Part shown: positions 44,001-52,534 of the stretch, piece by piece
Layout: the number at the start of each line of letters is the position of its first letter
Numbering within the stretch: the first letter of the stretch is position 1
Assembly: GCF_014191355.1 (NCBI RefSeq)
Contig: NZ_JACHWM010000007.1
Location: 124,001-188,000, forward strand
Source of the DNA: Methylobacterium sp. R2-1
GTDB lineage: Bacteria; Pseudomonadota; Alphaproteobacteria; Rhizobiales; Beijerinckiaceae
Length of the DNA stretch: 64,000 nt
Direction of reading: 5' to 3'
Program-made: the position numbers and the translations under genes
The notes under the pieces: generated by a model
Database searches by the model: none
Told to the model about the DNA's origin: nothing
Seen by the model: only the letters and a program-made list of their open reading frames with translations

Positions 44001-44933
44001 TCACGCGCTCCGCTCGACCGCGCCGAGCCGGCGCAGCAAGGCCTCGACCTCGGGCAGGGGAAGCGTCGTCCCGGCCCCGGCGGTGTCCCGGCCGAAGAAG
44101 GCCAGCCGCGAGGCTGAGAAGAATTTTTCGAGGCCGCCCGCCTGTCCCTTGAAGGCAGGATGGCGGCCGAGGAAATCGGGCAGGTCGTCGGCGAGCACCC
44201 GGCGTCCGTCGGTCGCGTCGAGGCCGCGATGCAGGGCGAGCAGCGCCTCGCGGTACAGGGCTTCTCCCTGCGATTGCCGCTTCGCCCGGCCGAGCGCCTT
44301 CAGGGCGAGCGCGAAGGGCCGGCCACGGCGACGTCCAAAGATCCACCACGCCCGGTCGTAAGCGAGCAGCAGCAGCGCCAGAACGGCGAGCGCGAGGAAG
44401 CCGGCGGCCGAGGCCAGCGCCGGTTGCGGATCGAGGCGCGGTGCGCGCCCGTCGGGCCGCAGGTAGTCGGCCGGGTCGTCGCGCCGCTCGGGCTGCACCT
44501 CGCGCAAGGGAGAGACGCCGATCTTCCAGGCCGGCACCTGCGCCACCGCCGTGGTCGAGCCGTTGGCGCCGGCACTCTCGACGGTGACGGGGAAGCCCGG
44601 CACTTCGAGCGTGCGGGCATCGAGCGCGACGTAGAAGTCCTGATAGGTCAGGCGCAGCCGGATCACATGCGCGCCGTCCGCGCCCCGGCTCTCCTCCGTC
44701 CGCACGTCGCGCAGGTCGAGCCAGTAGGTGACCGGGCCGGGCTTCGGGAGGGAAGGGCGTTGCAGGGTGAAGCCGGGATCGGTGCGGATCTCGGCCTGGA
44801 CCTGGACGAGATCGCCCTGGAAGTAGCCGAAGGCGCGGGGCGTGCGCAGCTCGACGCCGCGCACCTGGGCGGCGGCCGGCAGCGGCACCAGCGCGAGGAG
44901 GAGGGCGAGGGGCAGCGCGCGCATCGCTCTCAC
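44001..44933 (-). CDS. mxaA: MxaA, methanol dehydrogenase maturation protein
   Basis: 310 residues. A signal peptide (MRALPLALLLALVPLPAAAQ) leads to a beta-rich periplasmic domain (VRGVELRTPRAFGYFQGDLVQVQAEI), a helix near 172-192 (AAGFLALAVLALLLLAYDRAWW) and a cytoplasmic helical part (LALKALGRAKRQSQGEALYREALLALHRGLD). Required in M. extorquens for calcium insertion and active enzyme. Two starts 9 nt apart are possible (44933 or 44924). It overlaps mxaS by 4 bp. Confidence 0.92.
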   Translation of the reverse strand: MRAMRALPLALLLALVPLPAAAQVRGVELRTPRAFGYFQGDLVQVQAEIRTDPGFTLQRPSLPKPGPVTYWLDLRDVRTEESRGADGAHVIRLRLTYQDFYVALDARTLEVPGFPVTVESAGANGSTTAVAQVPAWKIGVSPLREVQPERRDDPADYLRPDGRAPRLDPQPALASAAGFLALAVLALLLLAYDRAWWIFGRRRGRPFALALKALGRAKRQSQGEALYREALLALHRGLDATDGRRVLADDLPDFLGRHPAFKGQAGGLEKFFSASRLAFFGRDTAGAGTTLPLPEVEALLRRLGAVERSA

Positions 44934-45799
44934 GTCGTCATCAGGTGGCGGCTCAGCGCCTCGGCATCGAAGCGGTCGGCGAGCCGGAAGGGCGGACGGG
45001 CGAACGGGGCGCAGATCCGGCGCAAGCGCTCGACGCGCCCGGCCTCGCGGGCGATCCAGCGGCGGCGCAAGGATGGGCGCAGGAAGACGAGGCGCCGCCC
45101 GGCGCCTTCCAGGTCGTCGAGTTCGACAAGGCCCCAGTTCGGCAGCCCCTCGTCCTCGGAGGAATCGGCGAGCAGCACCGGCGTCACGTCGTGCAGCGCC
45201 AGTGCCAAGAACACCTGCTCGATCAGAGCTTCCGGCCAGCGGAAGTCGGAGACGAGGAAGATCAGCTTCGGGCGTCCGGTAAGGCGGCGCGCGGCCTCCA
45301 GCAGGCCCTCGGCGCCGCGTCCCTCGCAGGTCGCCTCACTGAGGCGCGCGGCGGCGGCCTGGGCGGCGGCCCGGTGGCGGGTCGCGGGGAGGGTGAGGTC
45401 ATCGCGCAAGGTGTTGTCGCAGGCGATCAAGCCGAAGCCGTCGCCGATCCGCGTCGCCGAGCGGGCGAGCGTCGTGCAGAACGTGCCAGCCAGTTCGCGC
45501 CGGTCGGCCCGGCCGCGGAAGCGCATGGAGGCGGAGAGATCGACCAGTGCGTAGGTCTCGACCGGGCTGCGCGCCTCGAAGCGGCGCACGAACACGCCCT
45601 CGAACGGGTCGCGCAGGGACGCGCGCAGGTCGATGCGCCGCGCATCCGGCAGGCGCAGGAAGCTGACCTGATCGCGGAACGTGCCGAGGCCGCCGGCATC
45701 GCGGCCGCGATGGACGCCGACCCTGTATCCGTCGAGCCGCCAGCGCGGCAGGTAGATAATATCGGCCTCATCGTTGACCCCGTCTTCCGGGCCGCTCAC
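44930..45799 (-). CDS. mxaS: MxaS, DUF58-family protein
   Basis: 289 residues of the DUF58 family, typical partners of MoxR ATPases. Starts at a GTG (45799) overlapping the mxaR stop as GTGA, giving VSGPEDGVNDEADIIYLPRW. The family core is visible in ARSPVETYALVDLSASMRF (a VWA-like DxSxS motif) and in RLTGRPKLIFLVSDFRW. It is thought to work with MxaR in the chaperone-like complex that matures methanol dehydrogenase. Confidence 0.9.
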   Translation of the reverse strand: MSGPEDGVNDEADIIYLPRWRLDGYRVGVHRGRDAGGLGTFRDQVSFLRLPDARRIDLRASLRDPFEGVFVRRFEARSPVETYALVDLSASMRFRGRADRRELAGTFCTTLARSATRIGDGFGLIACDNTLRDDLTLPATRHRAAAQAAAARLSEATCEGRGAEGLLEAARRLTGRPKLIFLVSDFRWPEALIEQVFLALALHDVTPVLLADSSEDEGLPNWGLVELDDLEGAGRRLVFLRPSLRRRWIAREAGRVERLRRICAPFARPPFRLADRFDAEALSRHLMTT

Positions 45800-46827
45800 G
45801 GGGCGGGCACCGTCTCGAACACCGCGCGGATCAGGGCGGGCACGATCTGCGCGCGCCGCATCTCGTAGACGGGTTCGAGGAAGACGCGGTGGGCCATCAC
45901 CTCGGGGAAGACAGCGCGGATGTCCTCCGGCACCAGCCAGTCGCGGCCCTCCAGCCAGGCACGGACGCGGGCGGCGCGCACGAGGAAGGCGACGCCGCGG
46001 GGCGAGGCGCCGCCCTGGACGAGGCGGTCCATGTCGATACCCGGCAACCGGATGCCGGCGGGGCCGGGGTGCACCAGGGCCTCCCACAGGCCGACGACGT
46101 AGGCCTCGATCGCCGGTTCGGCCGAGATCGCGTGCTGGATCGCGCTGGCGATGGTGCCGATGCGCTCGAAGTCGAGCACGCCGGCCTCGACCTCTTCTGT
46201 GAGACGGTCGGTGTCGTGGAAGCGGGGATCGAACACGAGGTCGCGGCGGGCACGCGCGTCGCGCGGCGCCTCCATGCCGATCTCCATGAGGAAGCGGTCG
46301 CGGGCGGCGGCCGGCAGCTCGAAGGTCTCCTCGCGCTCGACGCGGTTGCGGTCGGCGAAGACCTGGAGGTTGGGGAAGCGGTACTCGCGGTTGAAGGCGG
46401 TGACGCTGCGCTCGGCCATGATGCGCAGGAGCAGCGCGTGGACCTGGGGCCGGGCGCGGTTGATCTCGTTGAAGAAGAACACCGAGAGGTCTTCGGCCCG
46501 CCGCAGCACCGGGCCGGGCTCGACCCGGGGGCGGCCGTCCTCACCGAGATAGGTGTGGTAGATCAGGTCGGTGGGCATCATGTCGACGGTGCCCTCGACG
46601 CGCTCGTAAGCACCGCCGAGGCCGCGTGCGACCGCGCGCAGGAGCGTCGTCTTTCCGACACCGACATCGCCTTCGAGCATGACGTGGCCGCGGGCGAAGA
46701 TCGCGATGGTCAGCAGGCGGATCGCCCGCTCCTGGCCGACCACGGCCTTGCCGATCTCGCGCTCGAAGCGCGCGGCCGCTTCCCGCCAGTCGGTGAGGAT
46801 GGCGTCGCCGGGGCGCAGGGTGTTCAT
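45796..46827 (-). CDS. mxaR: MxaR, MoxR-family AAA+ ATPase
   Basis: 343 residues; the founding type of the MoxR ATPase family. Walker A GDVGVGKTTLLRAV, sensor/pore region MMPTDLIYHTYLGEDGRPRVEPGPV, Walker B FFFNEINRARPQVHALLLRIM, sensor-like YRFPNLQVFADRNRVE and ARDRFLMEIGMEAPRDA. It is believed to drive, with MxaS and the VWA proteins MxaC/MxaL, calcium insertion into MxaF. Expression is separated from mxaI by a 167-bp gap with a strong stem-loop. Downstream genes are overlapping, so it begins the tightly coupled maturation block. Confidence 0.94.
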   Translation of the reverse strand: MNTLRPGDAILTDWREAAARFEREIGKAVVGQERAIRLLTIAIFARGHVMLEGDVGVGKTTLLRAVARGLGGAYERVEGTVDMMPTDLIYHTYLGEDGRPRVEPGPVLRRAEDLSVFFFNEINRARPQVHALLLRIMAERSVTAFNREYRFPNLQVFADRNRVEREETFELPAAARDRFLMEIGMEAPRDARARRDLVFDPRFHDTDRLTEEVEAGVLDFERIGTIASAIQHAISAEPAIEAYVVGLWEALVHPGPAGIRLPGIDMDRLVQGGASPRGVAFLVRAARVRAWLEGRDWLVPEDIRAVFPEVMAHRVFLEPVYEMRRAQIVPALIRAVFETVPAP

Positions 46828-46904
46828 TCGGCGGTGGGCCTTTTTCTTCTCTTTGCGGGCGCTCGGCGCGCCGGCACCGCTCTCGCACGGACTCCGTCCC
46901 TCCC

Positions 46905-46968
46905 GGTCCGGATCGGACCTGCCCGACCCGATAGGTCAGGGACGGATCCCGGACAGGTCCGAGATCCG
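46905..46968 (-). promoter_or_regulatory. stem-loop between mxaI and mxaR
   Basis: Nested inverted repeats: GGTCCG/CGGACC at 46905-46919, and a longer imperfect pairing of CGGATCGGACCTG (from 46909) with CAGGTCCGAGATCCG (46954-46968). It begins 27 bp after the mxaI stop, in RNA of the operon. No T tract, so partial termination or 3' end protection of the upstream mRNA is more likely than full termination. Confidence 0.6.
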
Positions 46969-46994
46969 AAGGGGAGGGGCGGAGGGTCGGCGGA

Positions 46995-47285
46995 TCAGTT
47001 CGCCGAGATCTTGCTGATGTCGTACTCGAACTTGCCGGTCTTCTTGAAGTTCTCGACGCGCTTCTTGTTGCGCTCTTCCATCTGCTTGATGGAATCGGCC
47101 TGCTTGTTCAGCTCCTTGGGGTCGTGCTTGGGGTCGTACTTGGAGCCGGCGATTTTTTCGGGGAAGCCGGGCTTCGGCTCCCAGCAATTGCCCGGCGCCT
47201 TGCACTTGGTGCCGTCATAGGCGAGCGCCGGCGCGGCGATCCCGGCGAGGGCGATGGCCGCGGCAGCGATGAAAGCGGTCTTCAT
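46995..47285 (-). CDS. mxaI: methanol dehydrogenase small subunit MxaI
   Basis: Beta subunit of the alpha2beta2 periplasmic methanol dehydrogenase. 96 residues: a 22-residue signal (MKTAFIAAAAIALAGIAAPALA) and a 74-residue mature chain starting YDGTKCKAPGNCWEPKPGFPE, with the Cys pair that forms a disulfide and the Lys-rich helix (KQMEERNKKRVENFKK) that wraps MxaF. GGAGG 6 nt before the ATG at 47285 decides the start over an ATG at 47297. It has a 132-bp spacer upstream and a stem-loop downstream. Confidence 0.97.
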   Translation of the reverse strand: MKTAFIAAAAIALAGIAAPALAYDGTKCKAPGNCWEPKPGFPEKIAGSKYDPKHDPKELNKQADSIKQMEERNKKRVENFKKTGKFEYDISKISAN

Positions 47286-47418
47286 GGTTTCCTCCACTTT
47301 ATGAGACTTGCTCTTTTCGGGGCTTGCTCTTTCGGAGACCTCGCCGCGAGCGGCGACCTGATCCCACGATTCGCCCCCTCGATCGCGCCGGTTCGAGCCG
47401 GCCCGAAACCCGAAGGGA
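47286..47418 (-). promoter_or_regulatory. mxaG-mxaI spacer with hairpin and direct repeat
   Basis: Contains a 16-bp palindrome at 47341-47356 (TCGCCGC-GA-GCGGCGA) and a direct repeat of CTTGCTCTTT at 47307 and 47323. Together with similar structures after mxaF and mxaI it may set mRNA stability for each structural gene. Not shown to be a promoter. Confidence 0.45.
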
Positions 47419-48018
47419 TCACTCCTCCAGCGGCTTGCACTGGCCCTTGGCGTCCTTCGGGATGACTTCGCCCTGCTTGTAGGGCGTGTAGGCCTTCTTC
47501 TGCTCGTCGTTGAGCCACAGGGCGTCCTGCTTCGGCCCCGTGTAGAGGTGCCGGATCCAGGCGATGGTCTGCAGCATCTCGTCGGGCGTCAGGTTCTCGT
47601 TGTGCGGGCCCATCATGCCGTTGGCGCCGCCGAAGATCGTCGCGAACAGGCCGACATCGGTCGTATTGGACGGGTAGGTCCAGTAATTGTCGTTCAGGCC
47701 CGGCCCGAGCTTGCCCTCGGCAAGATGACCGTGGCAGCCTGAGCACGAAGTCGCGAACAGGCTCTCGCCGTTGCGCAGGCAGGACTTGTCGTCGATGTAG
47801 ATGTTCTCCCCGGTCTCGAAGAACTTCTTCACCGCCGGCGTGTCGCGCCCGCCCTCCTTGCCCTGGGTGACGTCGAGCGCCTCGCCGGTCACGGTGTTGC
47901 GGAAGGTCACGCCCGATTGCGGGCCCGACTGCGGCTGCGCCAGTGCGGGAACGCTGCCGAGAGCGCTGCCAAAGAGCGCGAGTCCGAGGAAGGCGGTACC
48001 GATCTTTGTCCGGTTCAT
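47419..48018 (-). CDS. mxaG: cytochrome cL, methanol dehydrogenase electron acceptor
   Basis: Periplasmic class I c-type cytochrome that takes electrons from MxaFI and passes them to cytochrome cH. 199 residues from [15 protein letters not shown], with a signal peptide ending VPALA before QPQSGPQ. Haem-binding CSGCHGH at residues 92-98. Cytochrome cL features include [49 protein letters not shown] and LPLxx-free acidic regions. Other in-frame starts exist at 48021 and 48042; the Shine-Dalgarno does not decide between them. It follows mxaJ by 47 bp. Confidence 0.95.
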   Translation of the reverse strand: MNRTKIGTAFLGLALFGSALGSVPALAQPQSGPQSGVTFRNTVTGEALDVTQGKEGGRDTPAVKKFFETGENIYIDDKSCLRNGESLFATSCSGCHGHLAEGKLGPGLNDNYWTYPSNTTDVGLFATIFGGANGMMGPHNENLTPDEMLQTIAWIRHLYTGPKQDALWLNDEQKKAYTPYKQGEVIPKDAKGQCKPLEE

Positions 48019-48065
48019 CATCGTCTTGGTCTTGGTCCTCATCACGGAAGCGATCGCGCGGCGGC

Positions 48066-48944
48066 TCAATTCGAGACGGGCAGCACGGGTACGCCCTCCT
48101 CCTTCAGGATCGCTTCGATCTTGGGCTTGGCCTTCTCCAGGGCGGCGTCGAGTTCCGCCTTCAGAGCGGTGTCGTCCTTGCGCACGCCCATCGACTGGTC
48201 GAAGCTCTGCGGCATCTTCTGGCCGTCGCTGCGGGTGGTGTCGTCGGGCACCGGGGTCACGCGCAGCTTGGTCGAGGAATCGCGCACGTAGCGGGCGACG
48301 TCGGGCCCGAAGGCCACGCCGACTTCGGCCTTTCCGGTGGCGACCTCGCTCACCATCCGAGCCGGGTCGATCTGGGTGTACTGGTTGCGCGGCGCGCGGA
48401 AATTCACCAGCGAGTAGAGGTAGGCCATGTCCTCCTCGTAGCGGCCGATGTCCTTGAGCATCGCCTCGCCGGGCGTGCCGAAGCCGACCACCATGTGGCT
48501 CACCTCCTTCAGCCGCGGGTCGGACCAGGACCTGATGTCGAGATCCCGGTCGGCGCGGGTGAGGAAGACGTAGCCCGAGCGGTAATAGGGCTTGCTCGTG
48601 AGCACCCGCGGATCGTCGGAATCGAGCCCGACGACCACGTCGCAGGTCTTCTTCTCCAGTCCGTCGCGTACGAGGTAGATCGCAGGTTTGCCGAGCCACA
48701 CGAACTGGGCTTTGCGGCCCATTGCCTCGGCGACGGCTGTGGCGATGCGGTTCTCGAGCCCCGAGCCGTCCTTCATCGAGAGCGGCGGCTGCTCGGCGGC
48801 GCAGATGCGTAAGGTCCCGGCATCGGGCTTCGCAGCCTCGGCGGCTTTCTTGTCCTGCGCCAGGGCAGGTGCGCATAGACCGGTCAGGGCAGCGAGGGCG
48901 ACGGCCGAGGCGACGGCTCGGCGGCGTCCGTTCACGAGCGACAT
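48066..48944 (-). CDS. mxaJ: MxaJ, periplasmic solute-binding-like protein
   Basis: 292 residues with a signal peptide ([20 protein letters not shown]) and a two-lobed periplasmic binding fold: [74 protein letters not shown] and [15 protein letters not shown]. It is co-purified with methanol dehydrogenase in some methylotrophs; its role in assembly or in the active complex is not fixed. AGAGGAAA lies 7 nt before ATG at 48944. The 271-bp gap to mxaF holds a strong hairpin. Confidence 0.93.
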   Translation of the reverse strand: MSLVNGRRRAVASAVALAALTGLCAPALAQDKKAAEAAKPDAGTLRICAAEQPPLSMKDGSGLENRIATAVAEAMGRKAQFVWLGKPAIYLVRDGLEKKTCDVVVGLDSDDPRVLTSKPYYRSGYVFLTRADRDLDIRSWSDPRLKEVSHMVVGFGTPGEAMLKDIGRYEEDMAYLYSLVNFRAPRNQYTQIDPARMVSEVATGKAEVGVAFGPDVARYVRDSSTKLRVTPVPDDTTRSDGQKMPQSFDQSMGVRKDDTALKAELDAALEKAKPKIEAILKEEGVPVLPVSN

Positions 48945-49159
48945 CTTCGTTTCCTCTGGATTATTCTTATGACGTCTTGGCGCGGGGCTCAGGCGCGTCG
49001 TCGGATGTCCCGCCGGGACGGATCCAGGCCTGCCCACCACGCATCTCCCGTGCAGACCGTCGCCGGTGCCGGGGCATCGGCACGTTGGAGGAAACGTCCT
49101 GCGGAGAGTGGAGCGCGGTGGTGCGGACCGTTCGAGGGCCCGCACCACCCCAGCCCTGT

Positions 49160-49181
49160 CCCTCCCCCGCGAGGGGGAGGG
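49160..49181 (-). promoter_or_regulatory. hairpin after mxaF
   Basis: Perfect 9-bp stem CCCTCCCCC / GGGGGAGGG with a four-base loop, 34 bp after the mxaF stop and 215 bp before the mxaJ start. The mRNA reads through it if the operon is transcribed as a unit, so it may slow 3' decay of the mxaF segment or terminate a fraction of transcripts. No T tract follows. Confidence 0.65.
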
Positions 49182-49215
49182 GAGGTTCGTCTGCTCAGGT
49201 CTTGCGTGCCGGGTC

Positions 49216-51096
49216 TTACTTGGAAGCCGACTTCCACTCGCCGACGTTCGGATCGTCGTAGGGACCCTTGCCGTCGAGCGAGAACACGATCACGCCGCCG
49301 CCCATCTGGGTGTAGTTGGCGAGCTTCTTGAAGGCGCCCACCGCGCCTAGGCCGGCGGTCGGGTCGGCGAGGTCGAACACGAGACCGACACCCGGCCAGC
49401 CGCCGACGCCGTAGTAGATGGCGACGTACTGCGTGCCCTTATGGGTGTAGGTCATCGGGTAGCCGATGGCGCCGGACGGAATCTTGAACTTCCACAGAAG
49501 GTCACCCGTGTCGGAGTCGCGCGCCTTCAGGTAGCCGTCGAGCGTGCCGTAGAAGACGAGGTCGCCCGCGGTGGCCATGGTGCCGCCCCACACGGCGAAG
49601 CGCTCCATCTTCTCCCACTTATAGTCGCCGGTGATCGCGTTGTACGCCTTGATCTGGCCGAGACCTTCGTAGTTCTGACGGTCGCCCTTCGGGCCGGGAT
49701 ACATGTTCAGCGTCGCACCGACGAAGAACTGACCCGCACGATAGGGAAGCATGAAGGGCTCCCAATCCATGCAGATGTGGTTGATGCCCATGAAGAACAG
49801 CTCACGCTTCGGATCGTACGAGTCGTGACCTTGGTTGTGGTAGCCCATCGCCGAGGGGCAGATGTCCTTGGCGAGGTGGTCCATCCGGGTGCCGTATTCG
49901 GGGTCGCGCACCGGCTGCCCGGTCTTCAGGTCGACCGACTTGAATACGTTGACCGTGTCGTCGAGCTTGTTCGCCGAGACGAGCGCGCCGTCGGTCCGGT
50001 CGAGGGTGTAGACGATGCCGTTGCGGTCCGGGTGGGTCAGCAGCTTGCGGGTCTTGCCGTCCTTGTCCTTCTGCTCGGAGAGCATCATGACGTTGACGCC
50101 GGCATAGTCCCACTCGTCGTGCGGAGTCTTCTGGTAGCCGAACTTGGCCTCACCCGTGTCGGCGTCGCGGCCGAAGATCGTCATCGTCCACTTGTTGTCG
50201 CCCGGACGCATGGTCTCGTTCCACGGCGCCGGGTTGCCGGTGCCGAAGTAGATCAGGTTGGTGCCCGGATCGTAGGCGTACCAGCCCCAGTTGGTGCCGC
50301 CGCCGATCTTCCAGGCGTCGCCCTCCCAGGTGCCGGTGCCGAGGCCCTTCTGGCCGTAATGGGGGTTCTTGATGTTGAAGTCGGAAGCCAGCAGCAGGTC
50401 CTTGTCCGGACCCGTGGCGTAGGCGCGCCACACCTGCTCGCCGGTCTTCACGTCGTAGGCGGTGAGGTAGCCGCGCACGCCGAGCTCGGCGCCCGAGGAG
50501 CCGATGATCACCTTGTCCTTCACGACGTAGGGGGCGATCGTGAGCGTCGAGCCGACCTTGATGTCGGAGTTCTCGACCTTCCACACCGTCTCGCCGGTCT
50601 CGGCATTGAGCGCGGCGACATTGCCGTCGAGCTGGGTCTTGAGGATCAGCGCCGGGGTCTTGCCGTCGCCCGGCCAGTAGGCGAGGCCGCGGTTGACGAG
50701 GTCGCAGCAGGCGACAGCACGAGCGGCCGGGTTCTGCTTCGGCTTGTCCTGCCACAGGATCGTGCCCGGATCGTCGAGGCCGAGGGCGAAGGTGTTGTTC
50801 GGGAACGAGGTGTGGATGTACATCTTGCCGTCGACGACGAGCGGCGCGCCCTCGTGGCCGTTCAGCAGACCGGTGGAGAACGTCCAAGACGGCCGAAGCT
50901 GCTTCACGTTGCTCTTATTGATCTGCTTCAATTCGCTGAAGTTGTTCGAGTCGTAGTTCTTACCGGGCATCACCCAGTTTTCGTCTTTCTTCGACAACTC
51001 GACCAGCTTGTCGTTGGCGTATGCGGCGCTCGACAGCGCGGCCGGCGCGAGCGCCAACATCGCCAGGGCCGAGACCGATGTCACAAACCTGCTCAT
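49216..51096 (-). CDS. mxaF: calcium-type methanol dehydrogenase large subunit MxaF
   Basis: Oxidises methanol to formaldehyde in the periplasm with pyrroloquinoline quinone and calcium. 626 residues: a 27-residue signal, then an eight-bladed propeller. The vicinal disulfide Cys130-Cys131 ([11 protein letters not shown]; 103-104 mature), Ca ligands Glu204 and Asn288 (177 and 261 mature), and catalytic Asp330 (303 mature) in [11 protein letters not shown] are present. Position +2 from the catalytic Asp is Ala332, where lanthanide-type XoxF has Asp, so this is the calcium enzyme. GAGGAG before ATG at 51096 decides the start over a GTG at 51111. From memory almost identical to M. extorquens MxaF. 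First gene of the operon; its promoter is at 51271-51300. Confidence 0.98.
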   Translation of the reverse strand: MSRFVTSVSALAMLALAPAALSSAAYANDKLVELSKKDENWVMPGKNYDSNNFSELKQINKSNVKQLRPSWTFSTGLLNGHEGAPLVVDGKMYIHTSFPNNTFALGLDDPGTILWQDKPKQNPAARAVACCDLVNRGLAYWPGDGKTPALILKTQLDGNVAALNAETGETVWKVENSDIKVGSTLTIAPYVVKDKVIIGSSGAELGVRGYLTAYDVKTGEQVWRAYATGPDKDLLLASDFNIKNPHYGQKGLGTGTWEGDAWKIGGGTNWGWYAYDPGTNLIYFGTGNPAPWNETMRPGDNKWTMTIFGRDADTGEAKFGYQKTPHDEWDYAGVNVMMLSEQKDKDGKTRKLLTHPDRNGIVYTLDRTDGALVSANKLDDTVNVFKSVDLKTGQPVRDPEYGTRMDHLAKDICPSAMGYHNQGHDSYDPKRELFFMGINHICMDWEPFMLPYRAGQFFVGATLNMYPGPKGDRQNYEGLGQIKAYNAITGDYKWEKMERFAVWGGTMATAGDLVFYGTLDGYLKARDSDTGDLLWKFKIPSGAIGYPMTYTHKGTQYVAIYYGVGGWPGVGLVFDLADPTAGLGAVGAFKKLANYTQMGGGVIVFSLDGKGPYDDPNVGEWKSASK

Positions 51097-51207
51097 CCTG
51101 CGTCTCCTCACTGAACCGCCTCGCCTTTCGGCCTCGCGGTATCTCTCAGACGTTCTTCTGAGGTTCCAGGCTCGCTCCGAAGTCCTTCGAAGTGCCGCAT
51201 CGTGGAA

Positions 51208-51223
51208 CTAAGAGGATTCTTAG
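51208..51223 (-). promoter_or_regulatory. mxaF leader palindrome
   Basis: Perfect 6-bp arms CTAAGA / TCTTAG around ATCC (minus-strand reading), about 45-55 nt downstream of the predicted transcription start and over 110 nt before the start codon. Could be an operator or a leader hairpin. Confidence 0.45.
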
Positions 51224-51270
51224 ATCGCCGCGGTCTTATGAAAGACTTATTAGCGCCCCTTCGCCTATAA

Positions 51271-51300
51271 TTTCTATGCTTTTATTGGATGTTGTGTCTT
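51271..51300 (-). promoter_or_regulatory. mxaF promoter
   Basis: On the minus strand AAGACA (51300-51295), an 18-bp spacer and TAGAAA (51276-51271). These are the -35 and -10 boxes I recall being reported for methanol genes of M. extorquens. A start about 7 nt downstream, near 51264, gives a leader of about 168 nt, in line with the long mxaF leader described there. Confidence 0.82.
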
Positions 51301-51466
51301 TAGCTGGTTGGACATTTCTTGCCGGGACGATAAGGCAATTCTAAAAATGCCAAAGCGTAGTGTTGCAACTTGTTGGCATCGCCTTGACCGGGGCTGGGAC
51401 CCGTCGCACCACTTTCCTCGACGGGCCCTCGCGTAGCGGCCCGGTACGGCGGGAGGCTTGTGGGCC

Positions 51467-52384
51467 ATGGCGCAGGGGCAGCGCGCGCGGGGCGTTCTGG
51501 CGGTTTGCGGGCTCCTCGCCCTGTTTGCAGGGCCCAGTGGTGGCACCGCGATCGGAGACGATGCGACGCACCCGCCGGCTCACCCGCCATCCGAGGCCAC
51601 TGCGGAGGCCGTCGCACCGGTCCGCGAGCCGGCAAGGGACATCACCGAGACCGCCGCGCTCTATCCCCATGACGGGCGCTGCGACCTGACGGGCAGCGAC
51701 CGCGCCCGCTATCCGGGGGCGGGCGTCCTCTGGTGCCGCCGCTCGGACGGGGTGCCGCAGAAGGCGGCGGCGGCGTGGTTGATCGGCACGCCCTCGCTCG
51801 TGCTGCTGAACGCGCACAACTTCCGCAACCGGCAGCTTGAGACGACGCGGCCGGTCGGCGACTGCTATTTCCAGATCGGCGGCCGCAACTACGATTTCGT
51901 CGTCGGGAGCCTGCACCTCGGCGTGGCCGCGGACGCGACGCGCCTTCACATCACCGACGACTGGGCGCTCTTGCGCCTCGTCCGCCCCGCCGACGCACCG
52001 CGCCAGCCCGTGCCGGAGGCCGCTCCCGACCTGTCCACGGGAGACCTCTCGCTTCCCGTGACCCTGGTCGCTCCCGGCGGCCACCAGAACTACCGGGGCG
52101 ACAGCAGCCTGGAGGCCTGCACGATCCGCCGGATCGATCCGCCGACGGAGGGCGGCATCCGGCGTGCCCGCCACGATTGCAACGACGGCTACGGCGGCTC
52201 GGGCTCGGGACTGTTCGACGAGGCCGGGCGGCTCGTCGCCATGCAGAGCGCCTCGCTCTCGATGAACTCAAGGCACAGCTTCGATATCGAGTTCCACTAC
52301 GGCTCCGCCCTCCTCATCGAGGGCGAATTGCTCGACGCCCTGCGCCGGGCGCAGCGGGAGGACACGACGCTGCAGGTTCCGTGA
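51467..52384 (+). CDS. mxaW: trypsin-like serine protease homologue, probable MxaW
   Basis: 305 residues, divergent from mxaF. A hydrophobic N-terminal segment (GVLAVCGLLALFAGPSGGTA) suggests export. The chymotrypsin-like fold is indicated by His117 in VLLNAHNFRN, Asp165 in HITDDWALLRL and Ser245 in GYGGSGSGLFDE, followed by LVAMQSAS. Cysteines (Cys72, Cys90, Cys133, Cys218, Cys238) could form disulfides in the periplasm. M. extorquens has a methanol-regulated gene, mxaW, at this divergent position; identity is inferred from place. ATG at 51467 has GGGAGG 10 nt upstream. Protease activity and targets are unknown. Confidence 0.7.
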   Translation: MAQGQRARGVLAVCGLLALFAGPSGGTAIGDDATHPPAHPPSEATAEAVAPVREPARDITETAALYPHDGRCDLTGSDRARYPGAGVLWCRRSDGVPQKAAAAWLIGTPSLVLLNAHNFRNRQLETTRPVGDCYFQIGGRNYDFVVGSLHLGVAADATRLHITDDWALLRLVRPADAPRQPVPEAAPDLSTGDLSLPVTLVAPGGHQNYRGDSSLEACTIRRIDPPTEGGIRRARHDCNDGYGGSGSGLFDEAGRLVAMQSASLSMNSRHSFDIEFHYGSALLIEGELLDALRRAQREDTTLQVP

Positions 52385-52470
52385 GCGCCGGCCCGCACGG
52401 CCGCTCGGGAGGGGGAGCATTCCTGTGGATGGGGCCGGACGCGCCCAGGGCGGTGAGACAGAATGCGCCC

Positions 52471-52495
52471 GGAACACCCGCCGAGAACCCAGGTT
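52471..52495 (+). promoter_or_regulatory. candidate EcfG-type stress promoter
   Basis: GGAAC at 52471-52475, a 16-bp spacer, then GGTT at 52492-52495, close to the alphaproteobacterial general-stress sigma factor pattern (GGAAC, 16-17, CGTT). It lies 40 bp before the small gene at 52535. One match in a GC-rich window is weak evidence. Confidence 0.35.
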
Positions 52496-52534
52496 GCCCG
52501 GACTCAACCTGAGAAACCGGGAGACGACATTCGT

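Larger units (their letters stand above)
51097..51466. other. mxaF / mxaW divergent control region
   Basis: 370 bp between the two start codons, AT-rich from about 51200 to 51360. It holds the mxaF promoter and a leader palindrome. A promoter for the rightward gene is not evident. Control sites of the Mxb/Mxc two-component systems would lie upstream (rightward in coordinates) of 51300. Confidence 0.7.

Noticed and set aside
49216-51096. XoxF (lanthanide-type methanol dehydrogenase) assignment
   Set aside because: The residue two after the catalytic Asp is Ala, not the Asp required for lanthanide binding, and the small-subunit gene mxaI is present.
49441-51114. 557-codon plus-strand frame over mxaF
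   Set aside because: Pure shadow of the highly conserved MxaF coding sequence.
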